DNA from: Vulcanococcus limneticus LL
Lineage (GTDB): Bacteria; Cyanobacteriota; Cyanobacteriia; PCC-6307; Cyanobiaceae
Length of the DNA: 64,000 nt
Assembly (NCBI RefSeq): GCF_002252705.1
Contig: NZ_NQLA01000001.1
Location: 162,417-226,416, forward strand
Direction: 5' to 3'
The first letter of the stretch is position 1. Each line of letters starts with the position of its first letter. The notes beneath the pieces are model-generated. The model was given only the letters and a program-made list of their open reading frames with translations, had not been told where the DNA came from and ran no database searches. This document shows, in pieces, positions 1 to 8,940 of this stretch. Both the position numbers and the translations under genes were made by a program.

Positions 1-1
1 C

Positions 2-1237
2 CGCTTCGATCGCCACGGCGACGTGTTCGAGACGGTGCTGCTGGGTCAGCCGATGGTGTTCATCCGCGGTGGCGCGGCGATCGGCGATCTGCTGGCCCAG
101 GGGGAGGCGGTGGAGGGCTGGTGGCCCGAAAGCGTGCGTCAGCTGCTGGGGAGCCGATCGCTGGCCAACCGCAACGGTCCGGCCCACCGGGCCCGGCGGC
201 GGGTGGTGGGTCAGCTGTTCTCGGCGGCGGCCCTGCGGCGCTACAGCCTGCAGATCGTGGCGCTGGTGGATGAGCTGGCCTCGGAGCTGCGGGGCGCTGG
301 CCAGCCGCTGCCCCTGGCCGGGCGGATGCGGCGCTTTGCCTTCTCGGTGATCGCCACGGTGGTGCTGGGCCTGGAGGGCCCCGATCGCGACGCCCTCTTC
401 ACCGACTTCGAGATCTGGACCCGGGCCCTCTTCTCGTTGCCGCTGCCCCTCCCCGGCAGCCCCTTCGCCCGGGCCCTGGCGGCCCGCGCCCGGCTGCTGG
501 CGCGGCTGCAGCAGGTGCTGGAGCAGGCGCCCCAGGGTCGCGGCGGGCTGGACCTCCTGGCGGGCGGCCTGGATGAGGCCGGCCTGCCCCTCGGCGATGC
601 CGACCTGGTGGAGCAGCTGCTGCTGCTGCTCTTCGCCGGCTACGAGACCACGGCGTCCTCCCTCAGCTGCCTGATGCGGGCGCTGCTGCTCGATCCGGCT
701 CTCGAGGACTGGCTGAGGGTCGAGCTGGACGCCCTGCCCTGGCCGCCGCCTGGGACGGAGGCCCCCACCGCCTACGACCCCGCCCAGGCGCCGCGGCTCG
801 ATGCCCTGGTGCAGGAGGTGCTGCGCTTCACGCCGCCGGTGGGCGGTTTCTTCCGCCGCACCGTCCGGCCCGTGGCGCTGGCCGGGGTGGCGGTGCCGGC
901 TGGGCGGGTGGTGCAGGTGGCCCTGGCCGCCTCCCATCGCCATGCCGACGGACCGGAGGCTGGCGACGGGGAGGGCTCCCGCAAGGAGCGGCTTGATCTG
1001 GAGACGTTCCGACCCCAGCGTCACCTCGAGGCTGACGGCGGCGTCACCCTGCTGCCCTTCGGTGGCGGCGAGCGGGTGTGCCTGGGCAAGGCCCTGGCGG
1101 AGCTGGAGATCCGGCTGATGGTGGTGGGGCTGCTGCGCCAGGTGAGCCTCGGCCTGGCCCCCCACCAGGACCTCAGTCTGCAGCGCCTGCCCAGCCCCTC
1201 GCCCCGGGATGGGCTGCTGGTACAGACCCGTTCCTGA
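2..1237 (+). CDS. cytochrome P450 (5' end outside window)
   Basis: Heme-thiolate monooxygenase, substrate unknown. The reading frame is open from the first bases of the window, and those residues (RFDRHGDVFETVLLGQP) fit the N-terminal beta region of P450s, so the true start lies upstream. Three family signatures are present: the I-helix oxygen-binding AGYETT, the K-helix ExxR as EVLR, and the heme-binding loop FGGGERVCLG with the cysteine ligand. The C-terminus is complete. The style is soluble CYP120-like, a class common in cyanobacteria that acts on retinoids, lipids or terpenoids; the exact family cannot be assigned from motifs. It reads toward the TRAP/GGDEF pair with about 120 bp between them and is probably independent. 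Confidence 0.93.
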   Translation, partial: RFDRHGDVFETVLLGQPMVFIRGGAAIGDLLAQGEAVEGWWPESVRQLLGSRSLANRNGPAHRARRRVVGQLFSAAALRRYSLQIVALVDELASELRGAGQPLPLAGRMRRFAFSVIATVVLGLEGPDRDALFTDFEIWTRALFSLPLPLPGSPFARALAARARLLARLQQVLEQAPQGRGGLDLLAGGLDEAGLPLGDADLVEQLLLLLFAGYETTASSLSCLMRALLLDPALEDWLRVELDALPWPPPGTEAPTAYDPAQAPRLDALVQEVLRFTPPVGGFFRRTVRPVALAGVAVPAGRVVQVALAASHRHADGPEAGDGEGSRKERLDLETFRPQRHLEADGGVTLLPFGGGERVCLGKALAELEIRLMVVGLLRQVSLGLAPHQDLSLQRLPSPSPRDGLLVQTRS

Positions 1238-1355
1238 TCTGTAAAACAGTCGTCAACATCCATTCGGTCAGCTGTCCTGCCCGGGCCTAGTATCCGATCG
1301 AAAAGTGTGGCCGTCGCGAGCCGCGAGACCCGATGGCCCTTGACCTGACGACTCC

Positions 1356-2432
1356 TTGGCTGTGAACCGCCAGGTCACGGCTCGTCTGCTCCTGATGGCT
1401 GGAGTGGTGGCGGCGTTTGTTGCTGCCTGGCAGCACTACAGAACCATCCCGCTGCTGGTCCTGGGTCAGCCCCAGTCGGTGGGTCTGCTGCAGCGGGACC
1501 AGGAAGCTCCCTTTTTTCGCCATCTGGCAGAAACCACGGATCTGCCGTTGACGATCACCTATCAAACGGCTGATTCCTTTGGCTTGAAGGATACCCACCA
1601 GCTGGAGGCCCTGCGTGATGGGCGTGTGGATATCGTGTCCCTGCGTTTCATGCAGAACATCGCCAAGGAGCCGGCCTTGGAGGGCCTGGATTTGCCAGGA
1701 ATGATTCCAGATTTTCAGAAGGCCCGACGGGTTGTTGAGGCCTATGCCCCAACGCTGGACCGCTATCTGCAGGACAGCTTCGGAGCCAAGCTGCTTGGAC
1801 TCTGGAGTTTCGGTCCCCAGGTCATGGTCTGCCGAAGCCCTCTAGGGAAGCTGAGCGATCTCAAGGGACGCAAGGTGAGGATCGCCAGCCCTGGCTTGGC
1901 GCAGTTGATTGCAGCGATTGGCGGAATCCCCGCGATTCTTCCCTTTGAAGACACCAAGAAAGCCCTGGAGCTTGGTCTGGTCGACTGCGCCGTGACCAGT
2001 GCCGCCTCCGCCAACTTCGCCGGCTGGACGGAGCACACCCGCTACTATTACCCGCTCGCCTTTCAATTCGGCTTCAACGGCTATGCCATCTCCCTGGCCA
2101 AGTGGAAGGCGCTGCGGCCTGAGGAGCAGGATCGCCTGACGAAGGCCTTCAGGGCGTTCAGTGTGAAACTGTGGCGCTACTCCGAGGACCTGCAACGGGA
2201 GTCGGAGCGCTGCATTCTGGGCGGACCCTGCCGTCAGCTGCGACCCTCTGCCCTGCGCCGTGTTCCGGTCAGCAGCCAGGACGTTCAGCTTCTCCAGCGG
2301 CTCTCCCGGGAGGTCGTCCTGCCCAGCTGGTCCGCCCGCTGCGAAGCGCATCGTCCGGGCTGTCGTGCCACCTGGGACGCGATCGTGGCGCCCGTGACGG
2401 GATTCGACCGTCCTGCCCGGTCCATGCCGTGA
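1356..2432 (+). CDS. orphan TRAP-type (DctP-like) periplasmic solute-binding protein
   Basis: A 358-residue exported ligand-binding protein. It has one N-terminal hydrophobic segment (residues ~8-25, signal peptide or anchor). The DctP-type core follows: a VDIVSLRF segment, then the conserved region around LSDLKGRKVRIASPGL with the carboxylate-binding Arg, then the ALELGLVDCAVTS hinge and an aromatic segment near TRYYYP. No DctQ/DctM membrane subunits lie nearby, so it is unlikely to serve a transporter encoded here. The stop TGA overlaps the ATG of the downstream diguanylate cyclase by one base, implying translational coupling and a sensory role (inference). The start is uncertain: TTG 1356 or GTG 1362. 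Confidence 0.8.
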   Translation: MAVNRQVTARLLLMAGVVAAFVAAWQHYRTIPLLVLGQPQSVGLLQRDQEAPFFRHLAETTDLPLTITYQTADSFGLKDTHQLEALRDGRVDIVSLRFMQNIAKEPALEGLDLPGMIPDFQKARRVVEAYAPTLDRYLQDSFGAKLLGLWSFGPQVMVCRSPLGKLSDLKGRKVRIASPGLAQLIAAIGGIPAILPFEDTKKALELGLVDCAVTSAASANFAGWTEHTRYYYPLAFQFGFNGYAISLAKWKALRPEEQDRLTKAFRAFSVKLWRYSEDLQRESERCILGGPCRQLRPSALRRVPVSSQDVQLLQRLSREVVLPSWSARCEAHRPGCRATWDAIVAPVTGFDRPARSMP

Positions 2433-3895
2433 TGCCCAGTCGCCTTGCCGATGGGAGCCCTGCGGAGCGCCGCTCCATCACCCTGCCGCTTCAGAGTGCG
2501 GGCCTGCTTTCAGCGTTGATCTTCCTGATCAACGCCATCTTTGAAGTCCTGGTGATCAACCATCTGTATGGATCCCAGTATGTCCTGATTGCCCTGCTGC
2601 TGGCCGTGCTCTCGCTCTGGGCCTTCCTGGAGGTGGCCCTGATCGGCCGACGGGCCGTCGTGCCACCTCTGCGGCTCCTCAAGCTGCTGCTGGCCAGTCA
2701 GATCGTCTTGAGCCTGGTCCGTCATGCCGGCGACTTTTCGTCCCGTTCCGCGGCTTTGTCAAGTGCTGCGCTTCCGGTTCAGTCTCCGCAATTCGGCCTG
2801 GCCATCGTGTTCCTGCCGATCGATGTGCTGCTGTTTCTGGCGATCAGCCGCTGCCTGATCGATGCGTTCGCCGACGCGGAGCGTCGCCGCGCGAAGCAAT
2901 TGCAGCGCCAGATGGCGATCCTCCAGCAGACCAAGGCAGAGCTGCAGGCCAGTGAACGGCGGTATCGGCTGATTGCCGACAATGTGGATGATGTGATCTG
3001 GACCCTGGATTCCCAGGGACTCTTCACCTTCATCAGCCCCTCCTTGAAATCCCTTCTGGGCTATGGGGCCGAGCAGTGGATCGGCAAACCCCTGAACAGT
3101 CTGCTGACTCCAGCTTCGGCCTCCTCCCTGCAGGGTGCCCTCGCGCAGTGGCTCCAGCAGCGGCAACCGGTCGATCCCCTCCTGCCGTCCTACCGGGCGG
3201 AACTCGAGCATCTCCATCGGGATGGTTCGCGGCTCTGGACCGAGATCACCATGACGCCGTTGCGTGAGAAGGACGGGCCGCTGATGGGTTTTGTTGGTGT
3301 CACGCGGGATATCCGCGTTCGCAAGCTCTATGAGCGCAATCTCAGCGAAGCTCGCGATGCCGCCGAAGAGGCCAACAGCGCCCTGCTCTCAGCCAACGCG
3401 TTGCTGCACGGTCGTGCCACGACCGATGGGCTCACAGGCCTCTTGAACCGCCGTCATTTTGAGGACATTCTGCGGGCGCAGATGAAGACGAGCCTAGAGC
3501 ATGGGAAGAGCCTGTCTCTTCTGGTGATTGATGTGGATCACTTCAAGGAGATCAATGATGGTCTGGGTCACACTCTGGGTGACAAGATTCTGATTGAGGT
3601 GTCCCACTTGCTTGCAGCCAGCCTGCGTGAGTCGGATCGAGTGGCTCGCTGGGGTGGGGATGAATTCATCATGGTGATGCCGCGGGTGCAGCCTGACGAG
3701 GCTCTCCAGGTGGCGAACCGTCTGTGCGCGAGCGTCTCCAGCCACCCATTCCCCGGGGGATGGGTGGTCACGCTGAGCATCGGCGTGGCGGAGCTTCGTG
3801 CCCACGAGAGCCTGGAGCAGTGGTTCGACCGCGCCGATGCCGCGCTCTATGCCGTGAAGAACGCAGGGCGCAACGCCGCCAGGCTCAGCACCTGA
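2432..3895 (+). CDS. membrane PAS-GGDEF diguanylate cyclase
   Basis: Makes cyclic di-GMP from two GTP. The protein has 487 residues. An N-terminal block of about four hydrophobic segments (residues ~17-150) is followed by a short helical linker, a PAS/PAC domain (from about residue 174) and a C-terminal GGDEF domain. The catalytic loop is an intact WGGDEF (GGDEF at ~408-412). An allosteric inhibition I-site RxxD (RESD, ~399-402) lies at the usual spacing, so the enzyme is probably active and product-inhibited. No EAL domain is present. ATG 2432 overlaps the upstream stop (TGATG); GTG 2429 is an alternative. Coupling to the upstream binding protein suggests that periplasmic ligand occupancy is relayed through the membrane block to the cyclase (inference). 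Confidence 0.9.
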   Translation: MPSRLADGSPAERRSITLPLQSAGLLSALIFLINAIFEVLVINHLYGSQYVLIALLLAVLSLWAFLEVALIGRRAVVPPLRLLKLLLASQIVLSLVRHAGDFSSRSAALSSAALPVQSPQFGLAIVFLPIDVLLFLAISRCLIDAFADAERRRAKQLQRQMAILQQTKAELQASERRYRLIADNVDDVIWTLDSQGLFTFISPSLKSLLGYGAEQWIGKPLNSLLTPASASSLQGALAQWLQQRQPVDPLLPSYRAELEHLHRDGSRLWTEITMTPLREKDGPLMGFVGVTRDIRVRKLYERNLSEARDAAEEANSALLSANALLHGRATTDGLTGLLNRRHFEDILRAQMKTSLEHGKSLSLLVIDVDHFKEINDGLGHTLGDKILIEVSHLLAASLRESDRVARWGGDEFIMVMPRVQPDEALQVANRLCASVSSHPFPGGWVVTLSIGVAELRAHESLEQWFDRADAALYAVKNAGRNAARLST

Positions 3896-3976
3896 TCCAA
3901 GCCTGGTTCGGGGTTCCGAGACGGCTCGGCTCCCTTGGCTGGGGCGGCATGCTGACGCCATCGCTGCTCCGGCCCC

Positions 3977-5518
3977 ATGGCAGTTTCGGCATCCGCCCTC
4001 GATCGGCTGCATCAGCACCTGCACCAGACGCGGTTGCTGGGCTCGATCAGCAGCGCCCTCTACTACGACCAGAACACCGTGATGCCGGCGGCCGGTGCGA
4101 CCTGGCGGGGCGAGCAGCTGGCCCTGCTGGCGAGCCAGCTGCATGGGCGGCAGAGCAGCAGTGCCTACGCCGAGCTGGTGGCGGCAGCGGAAGGCGAGCT
4201 GGGCGCCGATGCGCTGCCTGAGCAGCGCCGCAACCTGCAGCTGCTGCGCCTGGAGCTGGAGCGCCAGCGCTGCCTGGATCCCGCCCTGGTGAGCGCCCTG
4301 GCCAGGGCCCAGTCCCGCGGTAATGCCGTGTGGCAGGAGGCCCGCGCCAACAACGACTATGCCGCCTTTGCCCCGGCGCTCCAGGAGCTGATCGACCTGC
4401 GCCGCCAGCAGGCCAGCCAGCTGGCCGCCGCCGAGCCGGTGGCCCGCAGTCCCTGGGAAATCCTGGCCCAGCCCTTCGAGCCCGACATCAGCAAGGCCCG
4501 CCTCGAGGAACTCTTCGCCTCCCTCAAGGCTGAGCTGCCGCCCCTGATCGCCCAGGTGGCCAGCGGCAGGGCCGCCGCCGCTGCCACTCCCCAATCCTCG
4601 GACCCCATGGATCTGCCGGAGGCCCTGCAGGAGCGCCTCTGCGCCGATCTGCTCGACAGCTGGGGCTACGACCCACGGCACTGCCAGCGCTCCCGCTCGG
4701 CCCACCCCTTCTCCTGCACCCTCGGCCCCCAGGACTTCCGCATCACCACCCGGGTTGTGCCGGGCCAGCCCCTCTCGGCCTTCCTGGCCACCGCCCACGA
4801 GTGGGGCCACTCCCTCTACGAGCAGGGCTTGCCCCGCACGGATGACCACTTCTTCCCATGGCCCCTCGGGGAGGCCACCTCGATGGGGGTGCATGAGTCC
4901 CAGTCGCTGTTCTGGGAGTGCCGGGTGGCGCGCAGCCGGAGCTTCGCCGAGCGTTGGCATGGGCGCTTCGCCGCTGGGTTGGCTGCCGACCCATGGGGCG
5001 GTGCCCCTGGGTTCTGGCGGGCGCTCAATCCGCTGAAGCCCGGCCTGATCCGGGTCGAGGCCGATGAGCTCAGCTACGGCCTGCACATCGTGCTGCGCTT
5101 CGAGCTGGAGCTGGCCCTGCTCGAGCAGGGGATGCCGGTGGACGAGCTGCCGCAGCAGTGGAACCAGCGGATGCGCGATCTGCTCGGAATCCAGCCCAGC
5201 ACGGATGCGGAGGGATGTCTGCAGGACATCCACTGGGCCGAGGGGCTGTTTGGCTACTTCCCGTCCTATGCGCTGGGGCATCTGATCAGCGCCCAGCTCT
5301 CCGAGGCCATGGAGCAGGACATCGGGCCCATTCAGGGCCTGATTGCCTCGGGGCGTGAGGACGCTCTGCAGGGTTGGCTGGGCCGGCATGTCTGGCCCCT
5401 GGGTCGCCTGGTCAATGCGGAGGAGCTGGTCCACCAGGTCACGGGCAGGCCCCTGAGCGCCCGGCCCTTTCTGGACTACCTCGGTGCCAAGGTCGCGGAC
5501 CTGGGCGGTCTTGGCTGA
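3977..5518 (+). CDS. carboxypeptidase Taq, M32 metallopeptidase
   Basis: Zinc metallocarboxypeptidase that removes C-terminal residues from peptides in the cytosol. The active-site HExxH is HEWGH at residues 274-278, with the downstream GVHESQSLFWE segment carrying the third ligand and helper glutamate. The conserved C-terminal YFPSYALGH motif is also present. The length (513 residues) is normal for M32 and there is no signal peptide. ATG 3977 is the first in-frame start giving a family-like N-terminus. It lies alone between the cyclase gene and the pyrophosphatase gene with short spacers. Confidence 0.95.
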   Translation: MAVSASALDRLHQHLHQTRLLGSISSALYYDQNTVMPAAGATWRGEQLALLASQLHGRQSSSAYAELVAAAEGELGADALPEQRRNLQLLRLELERQRCLDPALVSALARAQSRGNAVWQEARANNDYAAFAPALQELIDLRRQQASQLAAAEPVARSPWEILAQPFEPDISKARLEELFASLKAELPPLIAQVASGRAAAAATPQSSDPMDLPEALQERLCADLLDSWGYDPRHCQRSRSAHPFSCTLGPQDFRITTRVVPGQPLSAFLATAHEWGHSLYEQGLPRTDDHFFPWPLGEATSMGVHESQSLFWECRVARSRSFAERWHGRFAAGLAADPWGGAPGFWRALNPLKPGLIRVEADELSYGLHIVLRFELELALLEQGMPVDELPQQWNQRMRDLLGIQPSTDAEGCLQDIHWAEGLFGYFPSYALGHLISAQLSEAMEQDIGPIQGLIASGREDALQGWLGRHVWPLGRLVNAEELVHQVTGRPLSARPFLDYLGAKVADLGGLG

Positions 5519-5590
5519 GGTGGCGCCGCTGGAGTGGGGCCCCCGGGCCGCGATCCGTAGGATGCCCCCCAGCTGTTTTTCAGTCGCTTC

Positions 5591-6178
5591 ATGGCGAACA
5601 TCGACCACGCTCCGAGCCGCACGATGCTCAACCTGCTGCACGTGCTGCCGGCCTTCGCCGATGAAGCCGAGCTGCGCCTCAACGCAATCGTGGAGCTGAA
5701 CTCCAACACGATCAACAAGTACGAGCTGATCACCGAGACCGGCCATCTCAAGCTCGATCGCGTCGGCTATTCCTCGCTGGCCTATCCCTTTGCCTACGGC
5801 TGCATCCCCCGCACCTGGGATGAGGACGGCGACCCGCTGGATATCGAGATCGTGAATGTGACCGAGCCCCTGGTCCCGGGCTCGGTAGTGGAGGCCCGCA
5901 TCATTGGCATCATGACCTTCGACGATGGCGGTGAGGTGGACGACAAGGTGATCGCCGTGCTGGCCGACGACAAGCGCCAGGACCACATCACCAGCTTCAC
6001 CCAGCTGGGTGAGCACTGGATCAAGGAAACCCAGTACTACTGGGAGCACTACAAGGACCTCAAGAAGCCCGGCACCTGCCGTGTGAATGGCTTCCTCGAT
6101 GTCGCCGAGGCCGTGCGGATCATCAAGGAGTGCGAGCAGCGCTACCTCGACACCATCGAGGCCAAGCTGGTCAACTGA
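5591..6178 (+). CDS. family I inorganic pyrophosphatase, catalytically intact form
   Basis: Hydrolyses pyrophosphate to two phosphates, pulling biosynthetic reactions forward. This 195-residue protein keeps the family I residues that can be aligned by eye to E. coli Ppa: the E...K-E pair in VELNSNTINKYEL, the DR after LKL, the two Tyr in AYPFAYG, all three Asp of DGDPLD, an Asp/Lys pair in DDKVIAV and the YK of EHYKDLKK. It diverges strongly from the second pyrophosphatase in this window at 30203, which has lost one of these Asp. Expression is probably monocistronic. I leave the symbol empty because ppa better fits the second copy by synteny. Confidence 0.92.
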   Translation: MANIDHAPSRTMLNLLHVLPAFADEAELRLNAIVELNSNTINKYELITETGHLKLDRVGYSSLAYPFAYGCIPRTWDEDGDPLDIEIVNVTEPLVPGSVVEARIIGIMTFDDGGEVDDKVIAVLADDKRQDHITSFTQLGEHWIKETQYYWEHYKDLKKPGTCRVNGFLDVAEAVRIIKECEQRYLDTIEAKLVN

Positions 6179-6297
6179 GCCCTGGGTGGTGGCCGCTGGT
6201 TCTGGGACCCATTCCCCCAGGTGGTCTTCCAGCGACTGGCGTTGGCGATTGGGTGTTGGCGGCTAGCGTGAATCCACGCGTCACGCAAGCCCTGTCC

Positions 6298-6930
6298 ATG
6301 CTCCGTCTCTCCCTGCGCAGTGCCGTGGCCAGTTCCATGCCCCTGCTCGTGGTCGGGGGCTTTGCCCTGCCCTTGACGGGATCGCTGGATCCGGCAAGCG
6401 GTGCCAGGGCCGCCGAGTCTGGCGGCCCAGCCCCGGCCCCCACCGTCGAGTCGGCGCCGGCAGCCGGGGTCGTGCCGGCCGCGCGTCAAGCTCCAGCAGC
6501 TGCCGTGGCCACGGGTTCCGACGCCGCGGACAGCAGGACCGAAATCAGGTTGGTGCTGAGTAAGCGTGAGATCAGCTTGCTCCGCGACGGCAAGGTGGAG
6601 GGCAGATGGCCCGTGGTGATCGGCGCTCCCAAAACCCCCACCCCCACCGGCACCTACAAGGTGATGACCAAGGTCGTGAACCCGGTGTATCGCAGCACCG
6701 TGAGCGGCCAGGTCAAGGGTGCCGTGGGTCGCAATGGTCCCCTGGGGCACCGCTGGATCGGTTTCCTGCGCGCCGGCCAGGACGACTACGGCATCCACGG
6801 CACTCCCTGGCCCTGGTGGGTGGACGCTCGGGCGGCCGTGAGCCAAGGCTGCGTGCGCATGCGCAACGAGCACGTGGAGAAGCTCTTTGAATCCGTGAGC
6901 ATCGGCACGCCGGTGGTGATCAAGCCCTAG
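6298..6930 (+). CDS. L,D-transpeptidase (YkuD domain), exported
   Basis: Forms 3-3 peptidoglycan crosslinks or anchors proteins to the wall in the periplasm. The N-terminus carries a signal peptide (hydrophobic residues ~12-25) and an Ala/Pro-rich linker. The YkuD catalytic domain follows, with His167 in GIHGTPWP and the nucleophile Cys185 in SQGCVRM. The 210-residue length is typical for a minimal enzyme without LysM. GTG 6268 would add ten residues before the signal peptide. Its stop TAG is shared in the palindrome CTAG with the convergent ClC gene. Confidence 0.9.
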   Translation: MLRLSLRSAVASSMPLLVVGGFALPLTGSLDPASGARAAESGGPAPAPTVESAPAAGVVPAARQAPAAAVATGSDAADSRTEIRLVLSKREISLLRDGKVEGRWPVVIGAPKTPTPTGTYKVMTKVVNPVYRSTVSGQVKGAVGRNGPLGHRWIGFLRAGQDDYGIHGTPWPWWVDARAAVSQGCVRMRNEHVEKLFESVSIGTPVVIKP

Positions 6931-8933
6931 GGATGGCTCGCCCGTCGGGCCAGGGCCCGGGCCATGCCGTCGCGGCTGGCCAGGCCCTGCAGGCTGCCCA
7001 GGGCCAGGCCTCCGCCGGGCAGCCCGGCCGGCAGCTTTGGCAGGCTGGGATCGGGCACGGCGAACACGGGCAGCTGGCGCAGGCCGTTGGGGCGCAGTTG
7101 GTCCTCCAGCTGGGCCAGGTTGGCACTAGCCGGCAGCCAGACCATGTCGCTGCGCCGGCAGTCCGCCAGGCTGAGGCTGCTGCCATTGGCAGCTGTCAGG
7201 CCCCGCTGCAGATCTCCCAGGGTCACCAGGCCGATCACCCAATCGTCCTGGCTCACGATCAGGCAGTGCCCATGGGCCGCAAGCAGCTGCTCCAGGGCCT
7301 CGCTGGCCGGCAGCGTGCCCGCCAGCACGAGCGGAGCCTCGGGTTCCAGGGCCTCCCCCACGCCAAGGGACGTCAGCTCACGCCGCCGCTCCTCCTCCAG
7401 CGCGTCGGGCCCCAGCAGCCCGGGATCGCTCAGGCCCTGCCAGCGCTCCACCAGAGCGGCGCTCAGGCCAGCCGCCGCCATCAGGGGCAGCACGATGCGG
7501 ATGTCGCGGGTCAGCTCAAACAGCAGCAGCAGGGCCGTGAGCGGTGCCCGGGCGCTGCCCGCCAGCACCGCAGCCATGCCCACCATGGCGTAGGCCGGCG
7601 GCTCGGCCACCGGCAGGCCGAAGCCGCTCTCGCCCAGGAGCTGGCCATAGACATTGCCGAGCACCGCCCCCAGAAACAGCGAGGGCGCAAAACCACCGCC
7701 CACAAAGCCGGTGGCGCTGCTCAGGCCCGTGGCCAGCAGCTTCACGCCCAGCAGGGCCAGCAGGGTGGTGAGGGCGATGCCGCCGTCGCTGCCGAGCAGG
7801 GCCTCGATCGTGTCGTAGCCCACCCCCAGCACCTGGGGAAAACCGAGCGCCATCAGCCCCACCCCCAGGCCCCCCAGGGCCGTGAGCAGCCAGGTCGGCA
7901 CCCGACTCAGGGCCCGCTGCACCGGTCCGCTGCGGCCAGCTGAGAGCACGCTCACCAGGGCCCAGCTCACCAGGCTCGCCACCAGGCCCAGGCCCAGATA
8001 CAGCGGCAGCTCCAGGGGTGAGCGCACCTCGTAGGCCGGTAGCCGGAAGATCGGTTCGTCCCCCAGGCACAACTGGGTGACCAACTCGGAGGCCACCGCC
8101 GCCACCAGCACGGCGCGCACGCTGGGCCGGCCGGGGATGGTGCTGTAGCTGCCCTCGAAGGCGAAGAACACCCCGGCGATCGGCGCCTTGAAGCCCGCTG
8201 CCAGACCCGCCGCCACGCCCGCCGCCACCAGGGCCTTCTGGCTGCTGGGGGACAGGCCACCGCGGCTGCCCACCCACAGGCCGATGTTGCCGCCGCTCTC
8301 CACGCTCGGGCCCTCGGGCCCGAGGGAGGCGCCACTGCCCAGGCTCAGGGAGGCGGCCACCAGCCGCAGCAACGGCAACTTGGGGGCTGCCTTGACGGCG
8401 CCGTCGGCCATGGCGATCAGGCTGGGCAGGCTCGGGCCCAGATCCCGCACCAGGAAGCGCAGGATCCCCACCGCCAGGCCGCCGAGCATGGGGATCACCA
8501 CCACGGGCCAGGAGGCCAGCCAGGCAGGCAGAGGCTCCCCGGGCAGGGGAATCGGCTCCGGAGGTGCGGGGGGGGGTGGCAGGAAGCCCAGCCCCCCCAG
8601 GCCGATCTGCAGCAGGGCCTTGAGGGGGGTGCCGGTGTCCGTCGGTGGGGCTGGCAGGGGCTGGGGGAGCGGCTCAGGGGCCGTGTTGCCCACCAGGTTC
8701 AGCAGCCCCTCAACGACGGGGCCGAACAGCACGTTGTTGATGAAGCCCAGCAGGTAGTGGAAGCCCACCACGGCGATGCCCGTGCATACCCCCACCAACG
8801 CGGCCCAGGCCAGCAGACTCCACTGGAAGGGCAGCGGTCGCGCCTCGCCCTCCGCGCTGCCAGGCTGCCCGGGGAGAGGCGTGGCTTGCCCTGGCTCCAG
8901 CCCGGCGGGTTGCGCCGGGCTGGAGGCCTCCAC
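6927..8933 (-). CDS. ClC-family chloride channel/antiporter with C-terminal CBS domains
   Basis: A polytopic membrane protein of about 668 residues for chloride transport. The first transmembrane helix begins near QWSLLAWAALVGV. The ClC selectivity region appears as GSGASLGPEGP (the usual G(K/R)EGP-type motif), followed by the re-entrant helices GFKAPIAGVFFAFE and GFVGGGFAPSLFLG. The C-terminus holds a CBS-like region ([19 protein letters not shown] and VIGLVTLGDLQRGL) that may bind adenine nucleotides. A Pro-rich loop after the first helices is longer than usual. The start is placed at GTG 8933, 7 bases after hemC ends; upstream in-frame starts would lie inside hemC. Probably cotranscribed with hemC. 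Confidence 0.88.
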   Translation of the reverse strand: MEASSPAQPAGLEPGQATPLPGQPGSAEGEARPLPFQWSLLAWAALVGVCTGIAVVGFHYLLGFINNVLFGPVVEGLLNLVGNTAPEPLPQPLPAPPTDTGTPLKALLQIGLGGLGFLPPPPAPPEPIPLPGEPLPAWLASWPVVVIPMLGGLAVGILRFLVRDLGPSLPSLIAMADGAVKAAPKLPLLRLVAASLSLGSGASLGPEGPSVESGGNIGLWVGSRGGLSPSSQKALVAAGVAAGLAAGFKAPIAGVFFAFEGSYSTIPGRPSVRAVLVAAVASELVTQLCLGDEPIFRLPAYEVRSPLELPLYLGLGLVASLVSWALVSVLSAGRSGPVQRALSRVPTWLLTALGGLGVGLMALGFPQVLGVGYDTIEALLGSDGGIALTTLLALLGVKLLATGLSSATGFVGGGFAPSLFLGAVLGNVYGQLLGESGFGLPVAEPPAYAMVGMAAVLAGSARAPLTALLLLFELTRDIRIVLPLMAAAGLSAALVERWQGLSDPGLLGPDALEEERRRELTSLGVGEALEPEAPLVLAGTLPASEALEQLLAAHGHCLIVSQDDWVIGLVTLGDLQRGLTAANGSSLSLADCRRSDMVWLPASANLAQLEDQLRPNGLRQLPVFAVPDPSLPKLPAGLPGGGLALGSLQGLASRDGMARALARRASHP

Positions 8934-8940
8934 GCCCTGC

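Noticed and set aside
3494..6049. An 851-codon minus-strand open frame opposite the GGDEF, M32 and pyrophosphatase genes
   Set aside because: No domain or signal; the plus-strand genes have full catalytic motifs.
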